From: Plumapathes pennacea
Lineage: Eukaryota; Cnidaria; Anthozoa; Antipatharia; Myriopathidae
Direction of reading: 5' to 3'
Assembly (NCBI GenBank): GCA_964036295.1
Contig: OZ038462.1
Location: 13,254,440 to 13,318,439, forward strand
Length of the DNA stretch: 64,000 bases
In this document: one piece after another, positions 43,650-54,769 of the stretch
How positions within the stretch are numbered: position 1 is the first letter of the stretch
Layout: each line of letters opens with the position of its first letter
The notes under the pieces: model-generated
What the model was told of the DNA's origin: nothing
The model's database searches: none
What the model saw: only the letters and a program-made list of their open reading frames with translations
Translations under genes and position numbers: made by a program

Positions 43650-44523
43650 ATGCCCACATTAACAGAATTAAGAAAAGGAATAGCAAAAGAATTGGATATT
43701 AAAGGAGGTGGAAGATGAAAAGTCAGAGGTAGAGGAGGCGATTTTGAAAGCTGAGGCTGAGAAGAAACCGATTATCCCTAAGAAGATTGAGAAACCAATT
43801 CCTGTTCCAAGAACTGTTTTTTCAAAAAAGATTGAGAAACCAATTCCTGCCCCTAGAACCATTCTTCCTATAGGTGTTAAACCAATTCCTGCCCCTAGGG
43901 AAAAGGAAAGGTGGTTGGATTGGTTTATGAATAACTTATTAAGAGTTGGTGAAGGGCTTATTAAGGATGATTCCGGAAGGAAGGGCAAGGGACGGTGCGA
44001 AGAAATTGTTAAATTTTATTAAGAAAGATGAAAAGGCTATATCTCAACCAAAATCAAATGATCAAGAAAAACAGCCAAATATCGAGGTAGAAGAGTTTCT
44101 TAGAGGGAAGATTAGGAACATAAGGATTAGACGTAGGCGAAAAATGGATATTCCAACTTTTTTCAACAGAAATCAACAAAATGTATTAGAAAAAATTCAA
44201 GAACTTACGAAGCCATTCAAGGTTCAGTTTGTGTTGTCATGCACTTATAGGATGTTTAAAGAGGGTGAGTTTGTGGAGAGATCTATTTGTCATCATAGAA
44301 GTGGAATTAAGGAGATTTATGAGAGCACTGTCAATGAAGAGTTTTATGAGACAATGTCACATATTTTGTTGGAAAATTCAGAGGAATTTGTTCATTTAGG
44401 ATCTGGTTGGGTTTTTGAGAGGGTTAAATATTTGGTTATTAAATTTGACGAATTCAGGCCAATATCTGGCGGAACTTATGTGGAACTCCCTGAAAAGATA
44501 ACTAAAAAGAAGGCAGTTATTAA
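43650..44523 (+). pseudogene. Polinton D: SAP-like/proline-repeat N-terminus of PolB
   Basis: The ATG at 43650 opens PTLTELRKGIAKELDIKG (SAP-like). After a frameshift near 43700, ORF 43708-44022 carries three KPIP(V/A)PR repeats, an SH3-ligand-like array, and RWLDWFMNNLLRVGEGL. A further shift leads to 43946-44539, with a basic stretch (RGKIRNIRIRRRRKMDIPTF), LSCTYRMFKEGEF and SGGTYVELPEKITKKKAV. The reading frame is cut at 44523 by the TTAA element and resumes at 48943. The fused SAP/proline/PolB layout recurs in copy B. Confidence 0.7.
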
Positions 44524-46525
44524 GAGCGAGTTCGTGTAAATATCACCTACGCCGTGCAGGGTAGAAAAATCAAAATTATCCAAACTTTGTCACGATGAAG
44601 GGTTAATGTATCTAGTTATAAAAATATAAGTTTTAGTTCGTTCAGTTTCTTATTTCATTTTTGCGGCAACAGTTCCTTCCCGGTGCTCTGCGAGAAGACA
44701 AAATCGACCTAAAAATAATGCTTCCATTATCGGCTCTAATGGAAAAACTGGGATATAAACATAACAGCTTAAATTATGGCATGCAAGTGGGGTCTTTCCC
44801 GTATGCGTAACCGTTGTCAAATTTAAATTTGATTGAAACCAACATTTTTGACTGATTTTTTAGTATTAACCACTTTGAGCGACGTTTTCTCACGCGAAAA
44901 ATATGCTAATTTCATCAGCAAAAATCGCGTCCTGGTACATGGCTTTGCAATTAAAGACTATGTTCATCGGCAAAAGCAATGTTTCTTCTGTGATTCTGTG
45001 AAATAAAATTATGGGGTAAATAAAATGGTGAATTTTGGAAACGCCAAGTATACATGGTACTTGCACCCAAAATGTGACCTTGTGATCTTTGAAGACGCGT
45101 GACATTCGAAAACAATGACAATACGTGACCGCAGCATTTTTTGGATTTTATGAAATCGTTGTACAAATATCGCCTAGATTTAATGTAGAATTGCCAAAAG
45201 AGTGTTCAGCTGAAGATGAGACGGCAATTTCGCCCGAAAATGTTCTTTCTTTTATTTGACGATTTGGTGGTTCAAGTTTACAAAAGAAAATTGCATTTGT
45301 AACGCTTGGAATTAAAGTTATCTCTTATTTGATTTTGAATGAATAAACGGAAAGGGCCGATGTATCTGTTTTTATGTAGGTCTTTCTCACCTCAGAAAGG
45401 ACGAAATTCGAGATTCGCCGTATTAGAAAAAATGCTTGATCAACCGCACGTGTCGATTTCATTTTATCGTTTTAGAAAGCACCGGTATCCCCGACTATCA
45501 GTTATTTTGGTTTTATTTTCTGTCGAAAAATTCGTAGCTTTACAACTGTGTATTAACTGTCAACCTTATGTAATAGGATCACGTTCCGTGCAGTCACGTC
45601 CCATCTTAAGATTCGTGTTACTTCATCAATTTTATCTTTGTTTCCATTTATTACCGTATAAGGATTGTATTCTCTATTCATCTAGTTCGGAAACGCCTAG
45701 GAAATGCCTATGATATTTTGTAATGTTCGTAATCAACAGCCCTATTATTCTGTATGTTATATCTATCCGCGCATCATTTGATTAGTTCAGAGTTAGACTT
45801 GGGTATTCCATCTGTAGAGCCATTTTGCAGAAGCTCGGGAATAAAGTATCTGCCATCTGCCCATTATTTGACAACATCGACGGGCTTAAGTCAGTGGTGG
45901 TCTTTTCGAAGCACCATGGCTTCGTGTGGGTATTCTCAAATTGTTGGAAGAACTTGTGGCTCAAGTCCAGGCAATCCAGCAATTTCCCAATGCGTGATTG
46001 TTGGTGAGTACCGTAAAGATATCAAGGCGCATTTGAAAAGCCATGAAGTTCTGGACTCTTCCCTGGATTCAGAGGCGAGGCTCTTGCTGGCACGGGCAGG
46101 TAAATTATATTTTTTTGATTCTACGATTTCCGTTACCCTGGGCCCACTTGTTCAAAGCTCAGTTAGGCTAATCCTGAATTCGAAATGTTCCCATTTTGTG
46201 CGTGCAACGCATCTTATGATTACTGTACTTTTTCCAAGGTATTTTTGAGACAAGCGACGTTGTTCTTGGTGTCACGATATGCCCACGGCACATTTGGCAT
46301 TAGATGGCGCTGCAACAGAATGAAGGAACTGTACGTGCCCGAGTGAGTGGGCATCGCTCAAAGCCGTGAAAGGAGACCGCGGGATTAACCTTGCTCAGTC
46401 ATGAAAGACCCTTCCGACTAACTCAAGTGCTGATCCCTGTCGCTTCACGTAAGTTTAATTCAAAGCAGCAAGGCAGCTGTCAGCTTGCGAATTTGAAAAA
46501 AGTAGTTTTTCGGGAGTAGGTATTA
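44524..46525 (+). repeat. Fold-back element left arm
   Basis: A 2002-bp inverted arm. It is a mosaic of non-coding DNA and modest ORFs (for example 45339-45713 and 45754-46248) that recur in the other arm only because of the inversion. I recognise none of them. Confidence 0.9.
45754..46248 (+). CDS. Unrecognised 164-residue ORF in left arm
   Basis: It opens MLYLSAHHLISSELDLGIPS and is conserved in the right arm (47712-47218) with two residue changes. With only a few substitutions in each whole arm, openness in both copies is weak evidence for selection. No motif recognised. The opposite strand also has a short open frame here (45982-45782), so either may be chance. Confidence 0.25.
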   Translation: MLYLSAHHLISSELDLGIPSVEPFCRSSGIKYLPSAHYLTTSTGLSQWWSFRSTMASCGYSQIVGRTCGSSPGNPAISQCVIVGEYRKDIKAHLKSHEVLDSSLDSEARLLLARAGKLYFFDSTISVTLGPLVQSSVRLILNSKCSHFVRATHLMITVLFPRYF

Positions 46526-46940
46526 AAGTCATTAACACTGAGGGTGGTCACCGCCAGAGGTTTGGTTACGTCCTCAGACTGTTCAAGTGAAATGATATTA
46601 TGGAATGAAAATATGGAAATCCTTTAACATATATTCAACCAGTATAACCTCTGAACTGAAAACTAAATTGAACATTCTCAAGAGTGAAAGGGATTTTTGC
46701 AGCAGTCATAATACTGGGAAGTATATTCACTTGTTTTCATCATAATCTTAATTGAAAATTTAAAAAATATTTTGAATAGTGAATTTTAATAATATTTTAA
46801 TTTTAATTTTAACTTTTTAAAAAAAGGTTTTCAATAAAGTTCACCTGCTCAATCACTTTTTAGCTCGCAGATTTAAAAATTTTTAAATGTAACCTTAAAA
46901 TAGTCCGACTATTATATGTGTAAATAATATTATTATGGCA
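46526..46940. other. Fold-back element loop
   Basis: A 415-bp unique, AT-rich centre with runs such as TTTTAATTTTAATTTTAAC (about 46795-46815). No gene; too small for a transposase. Confidence 0.8.
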
Positions 46941-48942
46941 TAATACCTACTCCCGCAAAACTACTTTTTTTCAAATTCGCAAGCTGACAGCTGCCTTGCT
47001 GCTTTGAATTAAACTTACGTGAAGCGACAGGGATCAGCACTTGAGTTAGCCGGAAGGGTCTTTCAGACTGAGCAAGGTTAATCCCGCGGTCTCCTTTCAC
47101 GGCCTTGTGCGATGCCCACTCACTCGGGCACGTGCAATTTCTTCATTCTGTTGCAGCGCCATCTAATGCCAAATGTGCCGTGGGCATATCGTGACACCAA
47201 GAACAACGTCGCTTGTCTCAAAAATACCTTGGAAAAAGTACAGTAATCATAAGATGCGTTGCACGCACAAAATGGGAACATTTCGAATTCAGGATTAGCC
47301 TAACTGAGCTTTGAACAAGTGGGCCCAGGGTAACGGAAATCGTAGAATCAAAAAAATATAATTTACCTGCCCGTGCCAGCAAGAGCCTCGCCTCTGAATC
47401 CAGGGAAGAGTCCAGAACTTCATGGCTTTTCAAATGCGCCTTGATATCTTTACGGTACTCACCAACAATCACGCATTGGGAAATTGCTGGATTGCCTGGA
47501 CTTGAGCCACAAGTTCTTCCAACAATTTGAGAATACCCACACGAAGCCATGGTGTTTCGAAAAGACCACCACTGACTTAAGCCCGTCGATGTTGTCAAAT
47601 AATGGGCAGATGGCAAATACTTTATTCCCGAGCTTCTGCAAAATGGCTTTACAGAGGGAATACCCAAGTCTAACTCTGAACTAATCAAATGATGCGCGGA
47701 TAGATATAACATACAGAATAATAGGGCTGTTGATTACGAACATTACAAAATATCATAGGCATTTCCTAGGCGTTTCCGAACTAGATGAATAGAGAATACA
47801 ATCCTTATACGGTAATAAATGGAAACAAAGATAAAATTGATGAAGTAACACGAATCTTAAGATGGGACGTGACTGCACGGAACGTGATTCTATTACATAA
47901 GGTTGACAGTTAATACACAGTTGTAAAGCTACGAATTTTTCGACAGAAAATAGAACCAAAATAACTGATAGTCGGGGATACCGGTGCTTTCTAAAACGAT
48001 AAAATGAAATCGACACGTGCGGTTGATCAAGCATTTTTTCTAATACGGCGAATCTCGAATTTCGTCCTTTCTGAGGTGAGAAAGACCTACATAAAAACAG
48101 ATACATCGGCCCTTTCCGTTTATTCATTCAAAATCAAATAAGAGATAACTTTAATTCCAAGCGTTACAAATGCAATTTTCTTTTGTAAACTTGAACCACC
48201 AAATCGTCAAATAAAAGAAAGAACATTTTCGGGCGAAATTGCCGTCTCATCTTCAGCTGAACACTCTTTTGGCAATTCTACATTAAATCTAGGCGATATT
48301 TGTACAACGATTTCATAAAATCCAAAAAATGCTGCGGTCACGTATTGTCATTGTTTTCGAATGTCACGCGTCTTCAAAGATCACAAGGTCACATTTTGGG
48401 TGCAAGTACCATGTATACTTGGCGTTTCCAAAATTCACCATTTCATTTACCCCATAATTTTATTTCACAGAATCACAGAAGAAACATTGCTTTTGCCGAT
48501 GAACATAGTCTTTAATTGCAAAGCCATGTACCAGGACGCGATTTTTGCTGATGAAATTAGCATATTTTTCGCGTGAGAAAACGTCGCTCAAAGTGGTTAA
48601 TACTAAAAAATCAGTCAAAAATGTTGGTTTCAATCAAATTTAAATTTGACAACGGTTACGCATACGGGAAAGACCCCACTTGCATGCCATAATTTAAGCT
48701 GTTATGTTTATATCCCAGTTTTTCCATTAGAGCCGATAATGGAAGCATTATTTTTAGGTCGATTTTGTCTTCTCGCAGAGCACCGGGAAGGAACTGTTGC
48801 CGCAAAAATGAAATAAGAAACTGAACGAACTAAAACTTATATTTTTATAACTAGATACATTAACCCTTCATCGTGACAAAGTTTGGATAATTTTGATTTT
48901 TCTACCCTGCACGGAGGAGGTGATATTTACATGAACTCGCTC
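46941..48942 (-). repeat. Fold-back element right arm
   Basis: Reverse complement of 44524-46525, same length. Differences from the left arm are scattered single substitutions, e.g. in the mirrored 164-residue ORF (47712-47218) and near 47105-47135. Confidence 0.9.
47218..47712 (-). CDS. Mirror copy of the 164-residue ORF in right arm
   Basis: Differs from the left-arm copy by about two residues (Lys for Glu in IPSVxPF, Asn for Ser in WSFRxTM). No family recognised and possibly non-coding. Confidence 0.25.
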   Translation of the reverse strand: MLYLSAHHLISSELDLGIPSVKPFCRSSGIKYLPSAHYLTTSTGLSQWWSFRNTMASCGYSQIVGRTCGSSPGNPAISQCVIVGEYRKDIKAHLKSHEVLDSSLDSEARLLLARAGKLYFFDSTISVTLGPLVQSSVRLILNSKCSHFVRATHLMITVLFPRYF

Positions 48943-51279
48943 TTAATATTCAAAATGATGATAATGAATGTTTTATATGGTCTATTTTGAGAATCCAAAG
49001 GAAGATAATCCTCATAGAATAGACTCAATATTAAGGAGTAAGGTTAAGGATTTTAATTGAGAAGGAATTACCTTTCCAGTCGACATTAAGAAAGGCCCAA
49101 CAATTCTTGAGAAAAATAATCCAGGATATGAGATTTGTATATTTGTTACATTTGCGATGGTTTTGAGGGCGAGTTTAACGATGATAGCGCCACTCATAAA
49201 AAGGTTAGAAATCATTGTTATATTAGTGGAAAGTTTAGGGGAGCAGCTCATTCGGAGTGTAACTTGAAAGCAAGAGTGCCAAATTTTGTTCCAGTTATTT
49301 TTCATAATTTGCAAAATTATGACGCACACTTGTTCGTGAAAGAAATAGCACAAAAAGGAGAAAATGTAGACTGTATTCCTCTTAACGAGGAGAAGTACAT
49401 TTTTTTTCGAAACACATTAAGGCAAATGAGAAAGAGGCGATTGACAAGAAAGGAAATGTTTTATTGAATGACGACGGAGAGGTGAAGATGAATCCTATTA
49501 ATATTGAGGTGAGGTTCTTAGATAGTTATAAGTTTCTTTTAAAAAGTCTTGACAAGATGGTGGAGACTTTAGGGGGTGAAGAGTTTAAGACAACGTCTAA
49601 AATTTTTTGCTAGTGATGAACTAAGACTTGTGAAAAGAAAAGGCGTGTTTCCTTATGATTGGTTTAACTCTTTTGATAAGTTTGACGAGGAAGAGCTACC
49701 GCCCATTGAAATGTTTTATTCTTTATTAAGCGAGAGCGGAATTTCGGAAGAGGATTACAGGCACGCTAAGGAGGTTTGGAAGGTTTTTAGGATGAAAACT
49801 TTTAGAGATTATCACAATCTTTACAATAGGACTGACGTGTTGCTTTTAGCCGACGTTTTTGAAAAGTTTAGGAATGTATGTTTAGGCGCTTATAAACTTG
49901 ATCCTTGCCATTATTATACGTCGCCAGACCAACTTGGGATGCCTTATTTAAGAGAAGTAGGGCAGAGCCTATTAACTGATTATGATATGTATATGATGTT
50001 TGAGAGGTGGCATTAGAGGCGGGATTTCGATGATTACCAAGAGACATTCTAGGGCAAATAACAAAGATGCTAATAATCTTTACGGCACGGCCATGTCTAT
50101 GAAGATGCCCTACTCAAGTTTTAAGTGGGCGTCTATTTATGAAATTGCAGAAATTGAGAGAATTCTATTAAATGAAAAAAAGTTTACGAAACTGCCTACC
50201 TCAATTGTTGAAGTAGATTTGTCATATCCAAAGTAGTTGCACGGCTTGCACAATTATTATCCTTTAGCGTCAGAGAAGAAGAAGATAAACAAGGTGACGA
50301 AATTAGTTGCAACTTTTTACGAACAGAATGTTTATGTAGTCCCTCACACGCTGTTAAAGTACTATATTAAAATGGGGTTGAAAGTAACTAAGGTTCACAA
50401 AGTCATTACTTTCAATGAAAGAGATTTTATGAGGGAGTATATTAGCTTTAACACGAAAATGAGGATGGCAGGCAAAACGGAATTTGAGAAGGAATTTTAT
50501 AAGTTGATGAATAACTCTCTTTATTGGAAAAACGATAGAAAATATTAGAAATAGGGTCAACATTAAGTTGGTTACTAATGAAAAACATTTTTTAAGATTA
50601 GCTAAGAAGTCGAATTATAGATGGCGCAAGGTTTTTTTGTGATCGATTAGTGGCTGCTCACATGGGTAAAACGAAAACCTATTTCAACAACCCTATTTAC
50701 CTCGGCATGGCTATTTTAGATCTTAGTAAACTTATTATGTACAAATTTCACTATGGCTATATTAAGAAGAAATATAAAGACAAAGCAAGGCTTTTATTTA
50801 CAGATACAGATTCACTTTGTTAGGAGATTGAGACAGAAGACTTTTATAAAGATATTTCTCCTGATGTAAAGAGATATTTCGACACTAGCGCAATGAAGGA
50901 GCATAAGAGCGGGATTCCAATTGGTTTAAATAAGAAGGTTTTAGGCAAGTTTAAAGATGAGACAAATGGGGTGGAGATTTTAGAATTTGTTAGTTTGAGG
51001 TCAAAGTTGTATGGAATAGGTCTTGAGGAAAAAACAAACAGTGTTAAGTGTAAGGGGATATTAACAAGAGCGTGGTTAGGAAGTCTATTGGTGTGAATGA
51101 CTTGAAAGATGTGCTATTCTCAAATGGAGTGCCAATGAGGGAGATGGGCGTGATTCTATCTTATTACCATGACGTAAAAACGCAAAGGGTATAAGGTGGC
51201 ACTTTCCGCGAATGATGATAAGAGGTTTGTTTCAGAAGATAACATTCACCTTAGCTATTGACCATTATAATATTGAGTG
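48943..51279 (+). pseudogene. Polinton D: DNA polymerase B, remainder
   Basis: The reading frame resumes with QNDDNE at 48950. Landmarks: VRNHCYISGKFRGAAHSECN (about 49204), FHNLQNYDAHLF (about 49302), YHNLYNRTDVLLLADVF (about 49809), DPCHYYTSPDQLGMPY (about 49900), DANNLYGTAMSMKMPYSSF motif A (about 50067), NNSLYWKND motif B region (about 50510) and DTDS motif C at 50803-50814, here intact. A TAG at 50821-50823 follows motif C at the same codon as in copy C, and another TAG at 50234-50236 replaces a Glu codon. A stretch around 49030-49140 has lost much of the exonuclease region. Frameshifts occur near 49410, 49600, 50000, 50530, 50640 and 51060. The frame ends near 51279. Confidence 0.85.
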
Positions 51280-51323
51280 AACTTATGGAACTAAGGTAAA
51301 TCTTACATTATTTTAATATGAGA

Positions 51324-52302
51324 TTATTGTTTCAAGACGAATTTTGGCGGTAATTTGGTGTCTTCTGGCACAATTTGTAATTCTTCTCTGACGAATCCTC
51401 TTTTCGGTCCATCGACTAAATAATACAAAACTGGTCGATTTTTATATATTTTGGATTTTTTTAACTCAAAAACTTTTGTACTACATATAGGATCTGTCGC
51501 CTTTCTTACGTTTCCTTCTTCCTCTCCTGGGGAGAGAAGATATGTCACTTTTTCGATTGAGCCAAGCCTTTCTTCATCAAACCCAACAGGTCTTGAATAT
51601 TTTTTAACTTTTTGATCAACATTTTTATCACGATAAGCATTAATTGCTTTTTTACCAGTCAATCGAGTGACATGGTTGTTGATATTTTTCACAATATTTG
51701 GCAATCTATTCACCCACTTTGTTGATTTGCTTTCAGTTAACATTTCGTTGGCACATTGTTGACTAAATATTTTTTCTCCCAATGTTTTGTTCGCTCTCTC
51801 AACGAATGCTTGTGCTCTGTGATTAGCAGTTTCTGATCGTATGACAACTACTTTCTTTTCATTCATAAGAACTGTTACAGATCCCATAAATTCTCTTCCT
51901 GGATCAACGATTAGTCTTTGGCCATTTTAACTTTCTTGCATAAATCTTTTTGAAAGCGTTTGATACTTCATCGCTTGACTTACTCGTCAAAGCTTCTGCA
52001 TCAACATACTTTGAAGCAATATCAATAACGACTAAAGCATACTTGTAAGTTTTTCTTCCAACTTTATCGTGGGGGAGGAATAAAAGACCAGCTTGATTAA
52101 TTTTGTTTGGTTCTGAAATAATCCAATGTGGTCTTGGAACATAATTCGGTGGGGGAAGATAAATTTGCCAAAGTGCCTGTTTTGATAGCCAATCTCTTGC
52201 TTCTTCTAGGCTAACTTTAGCTTCTGTAGAAAGTTTTTTGATTGCGGATAAACCCTTCCAATATCCTTTTGACGAGTAATAAATCTTTTCCATCTTTTTC
52301 AT
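51324..52302 (-). pseudogene. Polinton D: rve integrase, first catalytic Asp replaced, one frameshift
   Basis: It starts at 52302 or 52293 (MEKIYYSSKG) and reads to about 51904 (KLKWPK). One lost or gained base there shifts the frame, which continues 51887-51324. The first catalytic position reads QAGLLFLPHDK (GGT, about 52090) where copy E has Asp (GAT). The second Asp lies in the frameshifted joint, and the final Glu is in QAFVERANKTLGEK. The C-terminal SH3-like end reads PVLYYLVDGPKRGFVREELQ and ends PPKFVLKQ. Full length would be about 325 residues, usual for the family. Convergent with PolB and divergent from the capsid-like gene. Confidence 0.8.
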
Positions 52303-52334
52303 TTAAAGATTTGTTTTGATGTTTTTAAAATAAT
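52303..52334. promoter_or_regulatory. Divergent integrase/capsid promoter, copy D
   Basis: A 32-base gap with ATTTAAAGATTTG, the same core as at 12116-12154. Inferred bidirectional promoter. Confidence 0.5.
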
Positions 52335-53569
52335 ATGTCTGTTGCAGAAATACTTAATCCGAATAGAAGGCCAAAATTGTCGAAGGCAATGAAGGCAGAG
52401 AGGACAGTTCATAGAACTATCTTTACATCATCTTCTGCTAAGCCTGGAGAAACATTTTACGTTGTGATGTACCGAGGTTGAATGAAAACATGGTGTTTGT
52501 TCCAAAGAGTATGTTTTTGAGGTTTAAAATCAAGATAGAAAAGGGGGAAGCTGATAATCATCTTGTTCAAAATGTATCAAGAAACTTAGTAAGTAACATG
52601 AAGATTTTCTTTGGAGGAAAAACTATTTGTGACACAGACAGATACGACATTTTTCATGGGTACCATGACATGCTAACATGTGAGGAAGATGTAAAAAGAG
52701 GGGTAATGAGTGAGGACAAAAGGAAAGCTATTGCGAAAGGATCTGGTGAATCTAAAATAATGAAACAAACGAGCACTGCTTATGAAAAAAGGTATCATAT
52801 TCCCTTATCTCACCTGGTGTTAGACGATCATGGGGTTTATTATCAAAGTGGGATGAAGTCAAACCTGAGATTTGAGGTAAAACTTGCTAATGCGTCTGAT
52901 ATAGTCGCAACGTCAGACAATAGCAAAGGACATGGTTATGAGTTAAAGGGCATAGAATTGGAATACGCAACCATTGAAGATAAAAATTTAGCGCTTCAAG
53001 CAAGTAACGTTTGTCAAAGTGGTAGAACTTTGTACTTTGAGGACGTTCATCATTTCGAAAAGATAGCCTCGAGGGATATCAGTTCTGGATCTGTTATCAA
53101 TTTTCATGTTAATACTCCAAGAAGTTGTATGAAAGGAATTATGTTATTCTTTTTAAAGAGGTTTGCTTCTGGCGAAAGGGACGCTGAGGAGTTTATTAAT
53201 CCTCTTGTTAATTCTGTTAAAGTTTCTATCAATGGTGTTCCACACAAGTTATTTCCAGACGGAATTTTACGACAGGATGTTTGGCCAATGATTTTGAAAA
53301 GGTTTGATTATGTTGAGGATCACTTCAAGGAAATTGACTTTCATAATGACAAGTTCGCATTGTGGGTTGATTTGAGATCCACACCAGATAATAATCTTCA
53401 TGAAGACGGAATTGTGGTAGGAAGGTCTCAGGATGGTGTGAGACTAACCACTGACGTGGCTGGTGTTGCTTCTACGACCGTCGACTGTCACGTGTTTGTT
53501 GTTTCCGATGCAGCAGTTTTCGTTAGTGATGGAGTTGTGAAAGATCTAAGAATTCAGCCATCTTCATAA
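52335..53569 (+). pseudogene. Polinton D: probable major capsid protein, one frameshift
   Basis: The ATG at 52335 opens SVAEILNPNRRPKLSKAMKA. A lost base near 52465 shifts the frame, and 52478-53569 is then open for 363 residues. It includes KTICDTDRYDIFHGYHDML, YHIPLSHLVLDDHGVYYQSG, NPLVNSVKVSINGVPHKLFP, FALWVDLRSTPDNNLHEDG and a C-terminus VFVVSDAAVFVSDGVVKDLR. This is the best-preserved capsid-like copy in the window. The assignment rests on neighbours and length, as for copy C. Confidence 0.6.
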
Positions 53570-53601
53570 GATTTGAAAATATACGATTATACGATTATAC
53601 T

Positions 53602-54141
53602 AAAGTACCGTTTCATTGCTTGATTACTGGTCCGACTAATTGTGGGAAAACGCAATACTTGGTCGATCTTTTGAGAGGGCATTTAGACATGTCTTTGACA
53701 TTTTTGATTTGTCCAACTTTCACAACAAACAAAACTTATGAAGGGTTCGCCAATCTTGACAAGTGCTTTTTCGTCATGATGCCGAATGCAAATGAATCCG
53801 AAGGTGTCTAAGAATGTCTAGAGATTTGTTCCGATTTGTTTCACGACAACAAAATCGATGATTTACAAACAAACCAAAGTTCTAATAATTCTTGATGATT
53901 GTGTAGTGAGTGCAGATGTGAAGAAACGAAGCAGTAAACTCATCGATCTCGCTTTTTTTTGCAATGCTAGTCAACAATTGACTAGCATTTTTTTGCAATG
54001 CTAGTCAACAATTGACTAGCATTGCAAAACCATTCAGAGAAAATCTTGGTTGTATTATAGCATTTCATAATCCAGAATCTGATGGAACAAATTTACCTTT
54101 CAAAAAGTTTGGCTCTGGAATTAATCATAATGAAAAGAAAT
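53602..54141 (+). pseudogene. Polinton D: packaging ATPase, stops and template-switch scar, truncated
   Basis: It reads KVPFHCLITGPTNCGKTQYL (Walker A, about 53620) to a TAA near 53809. A frameshift near 53865 follows, then VLIILDDCVVSADVKKR (Walker B, about 53880). The segment that in copy C encodes GRHIGIPVWVLT is replaced by a double palindrome (53949-54030), after which QLTSIAKPF resumes. The gene ends at about 54141 (NHNEKK), where integrase sequence of another copy starts in the opposite orientation. Confidence 0.75.
53963..54023. repeat. Tandem pair of 27-bp hairpins (34-bp period)
   Basis: AATGCTAGTCAA-CAA-TTGACTAGCATT occurs at 53963-53989 and again at 53997-54023. The right half of the second copy is genuine ATPase coding sequence (QLTSIAKP codons), so the left halves are inverted copies of it. 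Confidence 0.85.
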
Positions 54142-54729
54142 ATTTACCCATTTTGTTGATCTGCCTTCAGTTAACATTTCGTTAGCATATTGTTGACTAA
54201 ATTTTTTTTCTCCCAATGTATTGCTTGCTCTCTCAACGAAAGCTTGAGCTCTATGATTACCTGCTTCTGATCTTTTGATATCAACTTTCTTTTCATTCAT
54301 TAAAGTTGTTACAGATCCCATGAATTCTCTTCCTGGATCAACAATCAAAGTCTTTGGCCATTTTAACTTTCTTGAATAAATTTTTTTGAAAGCGTTTGAT
54401 ACTTCATCACTTGACTTACTCGACAAAGCCTCTACATCAACATATCTTGAAGCAATATCAATAACAACCAAAGCATATTTATAAGTTTTTCTTCCAACTT
54501 TGTCGTGTGGGAGGAATAAAAGATCGGCTTGATGAATTTTGTTTGGTTCTGAAATAACCTAATGTGGTCTTGGAACATAATTTGGCGGAGGAAGATAAAT
54601 TTGCCAAAGTGCTTGTTTTGATAACCACCTTTTGGCTTCTTCTACGCTAACTTTTGCTTCCTAAGAAAGTTTCTTAATTGCTGATTGTCCTTTCCAATAT
54701 CCTTTTGACGAGTAATAAATCTTTTCTAT
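54142..54729 (-). pseudogene. Polinton E: rve integrase fragment
   Basis: The minus strand from about 54729 has the usual IYYSSKGYWKG start, but the initiator ATG of the other copies is ATA here. In-frame stops occur near 54662 and 54558 (TGG to TAG in the PRPH-x-ISEP motif). The catalytic core is the best preserved of the three: QADLLFLPHDK, LIVDPGREF and QAFVERASN give the D, D and E. It is cut at 54142 (STKWVN), so the C-terminal domain is missing. Open part 54471-54121. Confidence 0.75.
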
Positions 54730-54769
54730 CTTTTAATTTAAAGATTTGGTATTACGTTTTAAAATAAAT
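54730..54769. promoter_or_regulatory. Divergent integrase/capsid promoter, copy E
   Basis: A 40-base gap with AATTTAAAGATTTGGTATTA, nearly identical to copy C. Inferred bidirectional promoter. Confidence 0.5.

Larger units (their letters stand above)
44524..48942. mobile_element. TTAA-flanked fold-back element with 2002-bp terminal inverted repeats
   Basis: The element lies between TTAA at 44520-44523 and TTAA at 48943-48946. Removing it with one TTAA restores the polymerase frame exactly, so the target duplication is TTAA. The left arm 44524-46525 pairs with 46941-48942 (x with 93466-x) with no net indel and only scattered substitutions. The ends read GAGCGAGTTC. TTAA targeting is typical of piggyBac-type transposons, but no transposase is visible. 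Long arms around a 415-bp loop define a fold-back or very long-TIR non-autonomous element. Confidence 0.9.

Noticed and set aside
45754-46248. 164-residue ORF in the fold-back arms as the missing transposase
   Set aside because: No catalytic motif, no similarity that I recognise to piggyBac transposase, and another short open frame on the opposite strand.
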